From Humulus lupulus (Eukaryota; Streptophyta; Magnoliopsida; Rosales; Cannabaceae), in the NCBI RefSeq assembly GCF_963169125.1, contig NC_084798.1, positions 204,223,481-204,287,480 of the forward strand: a DNA stretch of 64,000 nt. Reading direction: 5' to 3'. The position numbers were made by a program, and so were the translations under genes. Under the pieces are notes generated by a model. It made no database searches. It saw only the letters and a program-made list of their open reading frames with translations, and was not told the origin of the DNA. The stretch's first letter is position 1. Each line of letters starts with the position of its first letter. This document shows, in pieces, positions 57,681 to 64,000 of the stretch.

Positions 57681-57918
57681 TACCCAGTGAATAGTAAAAA
57701 AAATGAAAATTTCCCAATCTTCTTATATTACTTAGTCCAGCATTTTTGACTCACAAACTTTTCTGAAAAAGTTTCTCTAACACCCATAAATTAATTATTC
57801 CCACCTGTTGGTTACTTCAACAACTTAGAATTGTTAAAATCCCATAATAGAAAACAACTATACCTCCAACGGTCATGATCACTATTCACCAACGGTCATA
57901 AACGGCTAGTTTTTGTCC

Positions 57919-58184
57919 TATAAATACTTGTTCCTTCAACCATTTATTTGCACAACTTCTTCACCTCTTAACCTTCTATAAAAATTCATCATCAAATCAT
58001 GAATTTCTCTTTATTTTTCATAACTTTAGTGATTGTTTGCTTGTATTTAGCATCATTCTATGGGTATTATACTAATGAAATGCCCATGAATGTTATAGTT
58101 GCATATTCATTAGTTATTCTTCCACTTTACTTAATAGCTCTAGCCTTCGGTTAGCATTGTAATGCACTTAAGAGTATGAATAAA
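57919..58184 (+). promoter_or_regulatory. TATA box and poly(A) signal framing a small ORF
   Basis: TATAAATA at 57919-57926, a CA-rich start region about 30 bp on, and AATAAA at 58179-58184. These bracket the 51-codon ORF at 57999-58154 and make it look like a compact transcription unit. Confidence 0.5.
57999..58154 (+). CDS. Small hydrophobic 51-residue ORF, possible mini-gene
   Basis: ATG at 57999, 73 bp after the TATA box start; stop TAG at 58152-58154, followed 25 bp later by AATAAA. The product begins MNFSLFFITLVIVCLYLASF (a signal peptide or membrane segment), has a short polar stretch (YYTNEMPMN) and a second hydrophobic run (VIVAYSLVILPLYLIALAF). It would therefore be a small membrane or secreted peptide with two membrane-spanning segments. 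I do not recognise the family. It lies on + inside the LTR-like insert 55542-58242, opposite to that insert's likely direction, so it may be captured host DNA or a chance combination. Confidence 0.4.
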   Translation: MNFSLFFITLVIVCLYLASFYGYYTNEMPMNVIVAYSLVILPLYLIALAFG

Positions 58185-58247
58185 AACATTTTCTCTTATC
58201 TTTCATAATTGTTATAATTTGTAAAAAGAAATGGGAGTTACAGATAC

Positions 58248-58986
58248 CATACTCATTGTACAACATGTCAAACTCATGGTTTATAAATTCTAAGCTATTA
58301 TCGGTTCTAATAGTCTTAATTCTAGATTTTGTTTGATTTTCCACCTGATTTTTCCATACTTTAAATTTTTCTAGACATTCATCTTTAGTCCTAAGTAAAT
58401 ATACCCAAACTCATCTAGAATAATCATCTACTATAGATAGAAAGTAATGTCTACCTGAGTGTGTTGGTATTTTGCTAGGCCCCCATAAATCCGAGTGAAT
58501 GTACTCCGAGACTCCTTTGGTATTGTGCTTTGCTACAGTGAATTTAATTTTATGCTGCTTTTCAAATACACATGCTTCACAAAAAGGTAATGCACAGGTC
58601 TTCAACTTGTCTATGCTTCCTTGTTTGTGAAGCTCTCTCAGCCCCTGCTCACTGATATGTCCCATCCGTTGGTGCCACAGATGCATCTCACTAACCTGGG
58701 TCTTAACAACAGATGCTTCAACAATTGCTACAGTTTCTCCTTCCAGTACATACAGACCATTAAATTTCTTCCCTTTCATCACTACTAGAGAGCCACTAGT
58801 GATTTTCAAGATGTCATTTGTAGACTTGTAGTTGTATCCTTCATCTTCCAAAGATCTGAGAGAAATCAAGTTTCTCTTCAATTTTGGTATATGCCTCACA
58901 TTTTTCAATACCTTGACCTCACCATTAAATTGTTTAACAGCTACCTTGCCAATACCATAGACCCTGCAAGAAACATCATTACCCAT
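58248..58986 (-). pseudogene. pol: Copia pre-integrase domain and integrase N-terminal part
   Basis: On -: VKVLKNVRHIPKLKRNLISLRSL and the zinc-binding region (LWHQRMGHISEQGLRELHKQG ... CEACVFEKQHKIKF), then SDLWGPSKIPTHSGRHYFLSIVDDYSR, the integrase core start. After the stop at 58411 the core can be followed to IRTDNSLEF ... LYNEYG near 58250, where the solo LTR interrupts. Confidence 0.85.
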
Positions 58987-58989
58987 TAG

Positions 58990-59265
58990 TACTTTACCAC
59001 CATTAATTTATTTATAATCAAAAGATGATTCTTGATTGGGACACATATGAAATGTGCATCTCGAATCAAGAATCCACTCCCTTGTCATGGAGGTTTCTGA
59101 GATGGAGAAAAGTTCTCCTTCTGAAACACATTCATCTTCTCCTTCTGCTACAGCAGCTGAATCATTTCGAGACTTCATTCCTTGCTGGTGTTTGTTCTCA
59201 TTATGAAATTGATTGTAGATGTGTCTTCTCTGGTCCTGGTTTGATCTGGACCCTTGTTGATTTCT
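58990..59265 (-). pseudogene. pol: Copia gag/protease junction, degraded
   Basis: About 270 bp between the gag knuckle and the pre-integrase block. On -, WILDSRCTFHMCPNQESS is readable, the usual start of the Copia protease region (W-x-(L/I)-D-S-G-C), with Gly changed to Arg at the active site. It is out of frame with gag. Confidence 0.65.
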
Positions 59266-60003
59266 TCACAGATTGCAAAATCTCCTGATATGTCCTGCCT
59301 TTCCATAGTGGTAACATGTTCTTGAATCCTTTTCTCTTGATTTAGAACGTGAGTGAAATGGTGTATGGCTTCTTGAAGAGCTTCTCTTTGTTGATCTTTC
59401 ACGAACAAAGTAAGCTTCATCCTTCTTGGATTCTTTCTCCAACTGAAGTTCAAAATATTTGGACTTCAATGCTCCAAGAACTCCATCTAGTGAAATGATA
59501 TCTCTCCCATACTTTATTGCAGCTTTCACTTCTTGGTATGCCATTGGTAATGAGCGCAACAAGATTATTGCTTGGCTTTCCTCATCCACCTTGTGCTCGA
59601 TATTTGCCAAACCTACAATGATTTCATTGAATTTGTCAATATTTTCATCTAAAGACATAACAAGATTCATTCTAAAACCATAAAGCCTTTCAAGTAAATT
59701 GATTTTGTTAGAAACAGAAGGCTTTAAATATAATTTTTCCATCTTATCCCATAATCCCTTTGTCGTATTCTCTGATGTCAATTTCCTTTGTACTCTATTT
59801 GATAGGTACATGATTATGGTGTAATAGGCCATTTCTTCCATCTCAGCTATTTCTTCAGGTTTCTTATCAGCCAGCAACTTCTGATCTCCAAGAATCTTGG
59901 CTACTTTCTGGTGTACCAAAATTCCTTTAAGACTTTCTCTCCACAATGAGAAATCGTTTGTACCATCAAATTTCTCAAGCTCGAACGTGGCCATGGTTGA
60001 CAT
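59266..60003 (-). pseudogene. gag: Copia gag
   Basis: Starts MSTMATFELEKFDGTNDFSLW, with the UBN2-type gag region (YTIIMYLSNRVQRKLTSENTTKGLWDKMEKLY, then LLRSLPMAYQEVKAAIKY), a basic Ser/Arg stretch, and a CCHC knuckle CYHYGKAGHIRRFC at the end. The frame after the knuckle is broken: 59175-59265 and the protease region are not continuous. The start is the first Met after the LTR leader. Confidence 0.88.
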
Positions 60004-60099
60004 AGTCTTCTAGCTTGTGTTCTGTATCAGTTGTAATGCGGAAGCTCTAGGATCTTGAACTTTCTTCTCCCGTTTGATCAAAAAACCTGGCTATGATTT

Positions 60100-60730
60100 T
60101 GTTGGAAATGAGGATAAATTTCCCAGTTCAAGAACCTCAGATGAATCTCGGTAAACCATAGATGAATCTAAGAACACAAATCAGTAAGACTAATTATCAA
60201 ACAATTAGAAAACGAAAAATATGAAAGCATAAATCAACACAAGTATATATACTGGTTCAGAACAAGATCAATGTGATCTTGAACCTAATCCAATTTTAGG
60301 AACCAATATCTCTTCTTTATTCAATCAACGAAATGAGTACAAGACTTCAATGGAGCTTCTTGGAACAATCTTGGATCAAACTCTCTAAACACTCAATCAC
60401 ACAAGTGTTTTCCTCTCAATCCCTAAGCAAACACTTTCCCAACATATGTGCTTCTCAATACAGTTCCCCAAACCCAGCTCTCACAACCTTTCTCAATACT
60501 CAATCTTGATTTCCACACTTGAGCTCTCTCTCTCTAATCTGGTGTTTCTGCTGTTTCAACTGAACTTTCTCTGTCTACTTTCTTGTTCTATTTTGTGTGT
60601 CTCTCAACAAGTGAATCCAACATGTCCTTTTATAAACCAAGGACTGAAAGTTAATGAGTTTGTTATGATAGTTGAGAACCAAACAACCCATTAACAGAAT
60701 TAGTTGGGATTTTGATAGACTACTCCCACA
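60100..60730 (-). repeat. Copia 5' LTR
   Basis: Same ends as the 3' LTR. On -, it is followed by AAATCATAGCCAGG, apparently a variant of the usual initiator-Met primer site (TGGTATCAGAGC), so the PBS may be degraded. Confidence 0.9.
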
Positions 60731-60735
60731 TCCTA

Positions 60736-61200
60736 GATTAACAAAATGGCAAAAACAATATTTAATGACTAAAGTGTAATTTTTTACACTATTTATTAAT
60801 TTTTGTCGCAATTTATTTTTATTTGAACCAACTCAATGGAGTATGACTTACGATTGCATCAAAATAGTGACAGAAGTGACTTTTTCCGCCAAACAAAATT
60901 ACTTTGCCACTTAAATACGTTTTTTTTACACAACTTAATGACTTTGCAGACGGATGGTTTAAAATTGGAGGAAGTAAAATGAAGTTGCTTCTCTAATAAA
61001 AATCTAGTCATTTTTTGTAACTTTGTTTGCCTTGATTCAAGGTTTGGACAAAAGAGAAATTGGTATTTTTTTACTCTTTAAAGACATGTGACATAATGCC
61101 CCATATAGAATCTGAGACATTTTATGACTAGAACATCTCAAAACAATTTTAAATAAAACCCGAGTTTTTATTATTGCTTTCATATTTTGCATCACTATAA
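60736..61200. other. Unique AT-rich DNA, no gene recognised
   Basis: No terminal repeats, tRNA or coding frame with features. It would be the pre-insertion neighbour of the Copia element. Confidence 0.5.
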
Positions 61201-61219
61201 TTAAATAAAGGGTTTATAC

Positions 61220-61591
61220 TGTGACGCCCCACGTCACTATGGCTACTTTCTGGAATGACGACTGGCCCTACAAACCAACACGAGTCTTTTCAGCATGCTT
61301 TGTCCTCACTCACATGTTTCCTAGGAAAAATTCTCAGGAGGTCACCCATCCCTAGATTACCCCAGGTCAAGCACGCTTAACTTTGGAGTTCTCAAGTGAT
61401 GGGCTACCGAAAAGAAGATGCATCTTGTTGATATAGGTAGTACCCATCAATCCATTTAAGCCATCTTCAACTGTGTAGTCTCATACCTACACAGTCTTAG
61501 AATCATCACACTTGACCTTTCCCAGGCAGTGTGAGATTGCACAGCTTACCCGGTCTTTCCCCTTACGGATCACGGGATTCTGACTGTCACA
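61220..61591 (-). mobile_element. Cassandra-type TRIM solo LTR (372 bp)
   Basis: Starts TGTGACGCCCCACGTC and ends GACTGTCACA; perfect duplication TATAC at 61215-61219 and 61592-61596. It contains 5S rRNA-like sequence, the hallmark of Cassandra LTRs. It encodes no protein and moved with help from other elements. Orientation is inferred from the 5S-like part, which reads on -. Confidence 0.88.
61331..61400 (-). other. 5S rRNA-like segment with RNA polymerase III promoter region
   Basis: On -, the words GAACTCCAAAGTTAAGCGTG, CTTGACCTGGGG and GGGATGGGTGACCTCCTGAG follow plant 5S rRNA in the internal control region (A box, intermediate element, C box), with several substitutions. The rest of the 5S gene is only weakly kept. 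It may still act as a polymerase III promoter, as reported for Cassandra; it is not a functional 5S gene. Confidence 0.85.
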
Positions 61592-61959
61592 TATACTTTT
61601 TTAGACCCTGTGTTTTGCCTCATTACCTGTTTGGACCCTATGTTTTGACAAATTATTTTTTGGACCCTGTGTTTTGTAAAATGGTTCAAATAGACCCCTA
61701 AATTTGATTTTGATGAATAAAAAATTGAGTATAACAACACAGATCTTAGGCAGAATGACTGTATTTTTGTTATGAGTTGTTAGTTTGATGAATTATTTGT
61801 GATTTTAGTTTAAATTTTTTTGATCAAAATCGGGTTTAGAGATCTATTTGAACTATTTTAGAAAATATAGGGTCAAAAAAGTAATTTGTCAAAACATATG
61901 GTCCAAATAAGTAATGAGACAAAACACAAAGTCTAAAAAAGTATAAACCCTTAAATAAA

Positions 61960-62684
61960 TCAATCAAATAGGGCCCGTTGCTCAACAGGCTAAATCACCA
62001 TAACTAAATAACCGGTCAATATATTTTTTTCTTATTTTTAAAAAAATAAAGTGCCAAGCATAAAATGAACAAAAAAATAAATTATTAAATAAGTAAAATG
62101 CTAATTACATTGAACATGCAACGACAGATTAGGATTCCTAAGAAAAAAACACAACATTAAATCAAATGGATAGTCCTAATTCTTCTTAGGCTTTAGTACC
62201 CATCTTCTCCCTAACGAATCAAACATACATAAGCCTCATATTTGTTGTTATTATTGAAATTATACGAGTGTAATTGTATATTATTAAACAAAACATGAAA
62301 AAGTTAAACGGACCGTTTTAAACGGTATATAGAAATAAAATAATGACAGTTGTTTTGAATTTTAATATTTCGTATTTTATATACCTTCGGAATTAATTGT
62401 ATTCAAAGTAAAATACTTGATATATAAATAGATTTATTTTGATAATAATAAAGCAAAGTAAATACGTTCAAATTTTGAATATCAAATTTTCAAAATATAT
62501 ATATTTTTTAAATCTGATTAGATTTTTATTTATTTATATCTGATTGTGTATATAATTATAACACTTACGAAATCATACCTCAATACTTAATTTCTTTTTC
62601 TTTTTCATTCCATCACTCTCTCTTCCCTTTCTCAATAAGTTCTCTCTTCCCACCACTCTCTTTACGGTCATACATTGATTAGTC
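61960..62684. other. Unique DNA, no gene recognised
   Basis: AT-rich; the pyrimidine block at 62590-62665 (TTTCTTTTTC, CTCTCTTCCC) is plain low complexity. Confidence 0.5.
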
Positions 62685-62687
62685 TAA

Positions 62688-63443
62688 GAGCACTCTCAAT
62701 GGATGTTCTACTCCATCTTTTAAAATACCTCCCCAAAATATATATTTTTTTATTTTACCTCTAAGTTTTACATTTACCATACATTAGCTTCTTTATATAT
62801 TTATCTACATCATTTAAATATTATATCTTTAAACGTATTTTATTAATTAAAGTAAAATAAAATAATTGAAAAAGAAAAAATAAATAATAAATATATATTA
62901 AATGAGAGAGAGAAAACTAATAATGAAAAATAATAATATTAAATTATTATATAAATGATATGTAAATGTAGATATGGATTAATTGGAGTTTGTGCATAGC
63001 TATTATAAATATATGTATAAAGGAGCTCATGTAAAATATTTTTATGAGTTTTAACTAAATATTATAGAGAACATGTATTACAAAATACATCACCAAAATA
63101 TATTTTTTTTATAATTTACCTCAAATTTTTACATTATACCATACATCAGTTTTTCTATTTTTTCTCTACATCATTTAAATATTATATTTAAAAAAAATAT
63201 TTTATTCATTTTAAGAAGTAAAATAATTAAATATAACAGTATCACACTTATATATATATAAAAGTTTATAAAAAAATAATAAAATATTAAAGTTTGATGA
63301 ATAGTGTTTCACTACATATAGAGAAATACTATTCATTTAGGTAAAAAAATATAAGTTTACATCGCCCATTGGAAGACTATTTAACTATTTTTTCTCTATA
63401 TTATAAAGAATAAGACATTTTACCTCCTCTATTGGAAGTGCTC
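62688..63443. mobile_element. MITE, Harbinger-like (756 bp)
   Basis: Starts GAGCACTCTCAATGGATG and ends CTATTGGAAGTGCTC; the tips are inverted (GAGCACT-(C/T)-(T/C)-CAAT). Flanked by TAA on both sides (62685-62687, 63444-63446), the target duplication of PIF/Harbinger. A degraded relative is at 16303-17037. Inside, the block CTACATCATTTAAATATTAT occurs twice. It ends 36 bp upstream of the RING pseudogene. Confidence 0.85.
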
Positions 63444-63479
63444 TAAGAAGCTTTCTAGTTTTTTTAGCCTTTAGCAAAA

Positions 63480-63938
63480 ATGTCACATCCTATCCATTAT
63501 GAAGAATGGTCTAATGATGAATCTTCATAGTTTGAAGACACTATCAATAATGGCGACGGGCACCCTATTCGATTTGAGTTTGACATTGAATTTGATCATT
63601 TTGATTTTGATGATGAATCATCAGATTGCGAATATTTGACTGATGGTGATGATGAAATCATTATTACTATCATTTCAGAAAATAAAAATAGGTTATTTTT
63701 TGAATCACTACTCAACAACGAAAATATTGTTGATAATAAAAATTTGAGTAATGATGAAACTACGGTGAAAAGTTGTAGCATTTGTTTGGAAACGCTATCA
63801 TATAAGAGGAATGTCGAAGAATATGGAGAGATGGTAGTAAGGGTGCCGTGTTCGCACCAATATCACAAAAAATGTATTTTACAATAGTTGACTACTCACA
63901 ATACGTGCACATTATGTCGTTATGTATTGTCACTTTAA
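63480..63938 (+). pseudogene. RING-H2 finger protein (putative E3 ubiquitin ligase), pseudogene
   Basis: Intronless frame starting MSHPIHYEEWSNDESS. An in-frame TAG at 63528-63530 follows, then an Asp/Glu/Phe-rich N-terminal half (FDIEFDHFDFDD), and the RING-H2 finger SCSICLETL ... PCSHQYHKKCI ... CTLC. The eight metal ligands are all present. A second TAG (63885-63887) sits at the position where such fingers have Trp before Leu, between the HxxC and the final Cys pair. Both stops are single-base changes. With readthrough the protein would be 152 residues, usual for small plant RING E3s. It may be silenced recently, or the nearby MITE may affect it. Confidence 0.82.
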
Positions 63939-64000
63939 TTACCAAGATGATTGTGATTTTTTATTTCAAAGCTGTGAATAATTTTGAGGTTTAATGTGTT

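Larger units (their letters stand above)
55542..58242 (-). mobile_element. Chromovirus-like solo LTR (2,701 bp) inside Copia integrase
   Basis: Ends TGTAACGACC (+ side) and GGGAGTTACA; flanks GATAT (55537-55541) and GATAC (58243-58247) match in four of five bases. Removing it restores the Copia codon run (..YNEYGI-TRQRTVV). It is probably oriented on -: a TATA box CCTATAAATAGCCC lies on - around 57450-57463. It contains the 42-bp array, a GGGACCC-rich block and a gene-like unit on +. Confidence 0.8.
49912..60730 (-). mobile_element. Ty1/copia retrotransposon with matching LTRs and target duplication
   Basis: LTRs at 49912-50541 and 60100-60730 are about 630 bp and differ by roughly twenty positions by eye. 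The target duplication TCCTA is perfect (49907-49911, 60731-60735). Gag, pre-integrase, integrase, RT and RNase H follow in Copia order on -. Two solo LTRs split it (50903-53531, 55542-58242). With these removed it is about 5.5 kb, a normal length. Stops and frame breaks make it non-functional now. Confidence 0.93.
61210..61950. mobile_element. Mutator-like foldback MITE, copy 2, interrupted
   Basis: Same ends as 40571-40934 (GGGTTTATA ... TATAAACCC), and a perfect 9-bp duplication TTAAATAAA at 61201-61209 and 61951-61959. After the Cassandra insert and one TATAC copy are removed it is about 364 bp, the same as copy 1. Confidence 0.92.

Noticed and set aside
61331..61400. A functional 5S rRNA gene.
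   Set aside because: Only the control region is similar, with several substitutions, and it is enclosed in a TG...CA element with TATAC duplication.

Overview
The window is a piece of a plant nuclear genome, probably a eudicot. It holds intron-bearing gene remnants, plant-type LTR retrotransposons of the Tat, Athila, chromovirus and Copia groups, a Cassandra-type element carrying 5S rRNA-like sequence, CACTA ends, and several MITEs. The sequence alone does not identify the species. I see no clearly intact host gene. About four fifths of the window is transposable elements, many nested inside one another.

Layout. 1-7403: 3' part of a Ty3/gypsy Tat-type element with RNase H and integrase on +, a spacer with antisense coding blocks, and a 3' LTR. 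It sits inside a second Tat element (7404-10924), whose LTR is split by a 2.0-kb solo LTR. 10990-14300: chromovirus-like LTRs with palindromic tandem arrays. 14300-17040: pyrimidine-rich and AT-rich DNA, a cluster of GTAAC palindromes and a MITE. 17075-22905: a decayed host-gene island on -, with a fasciclin-domain pseudogene, a WIPI/ATG18-type autophagy pseudogene of at least seven recognisable exons, and a second, 5'-truncated fasciclin-domain gene. 22923-32045: a large imperfect inverted repeat, head to head, made of the 3' ends of two Athila-type elements. The right arm continues into a whole Athila element on - (to 41449) that contains two solo LTRs and a MITE. 41450-43575: AT-rich duplicated DNA and a MITE. 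43576-49599: a CACTA-ended element that cuts an RNase H-like reading frame; it contains a 21-bp minisatellite, fragments of MULE and CACTA (TNP2) transposases, a gypsy integrase scrap and a solo LTR. 49912-60730: a Copia element on - with matching LTRs and a perfect 5-bp target duplication, broken by two chromovirus-like solo LTRs. One of these carries a compact gene-like unit with a 51-residue ORF. 61210-61950: a Mutator-like MITE containing a Cassandra solo LTR. 62688-63443: a Harbinger-like MITE. 63480-63938: a RING-H2 pseudogene.

The main biology is element on element. At least seven insertions can be placed by target-site duplications read directly (CCTCT, CGCTT, GACAC, AATAC, TTGCC, TCCTA, TATAC), plus two 9-bp duplications for the Mutator-like MITEs. 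Relative ages follow from nesting: the solo LTRs are younger than the Tat, Athila and Copia elements they interrupt, and Cassandra is younger than its MITE. I found no convincing new defence, metabolic or regulatory system. The best leads are the antisense genes of the Tat element, the 51-residue mini-gene inside an LTR, the giant inverted repeat, and the palindrome families inside the LTRs.
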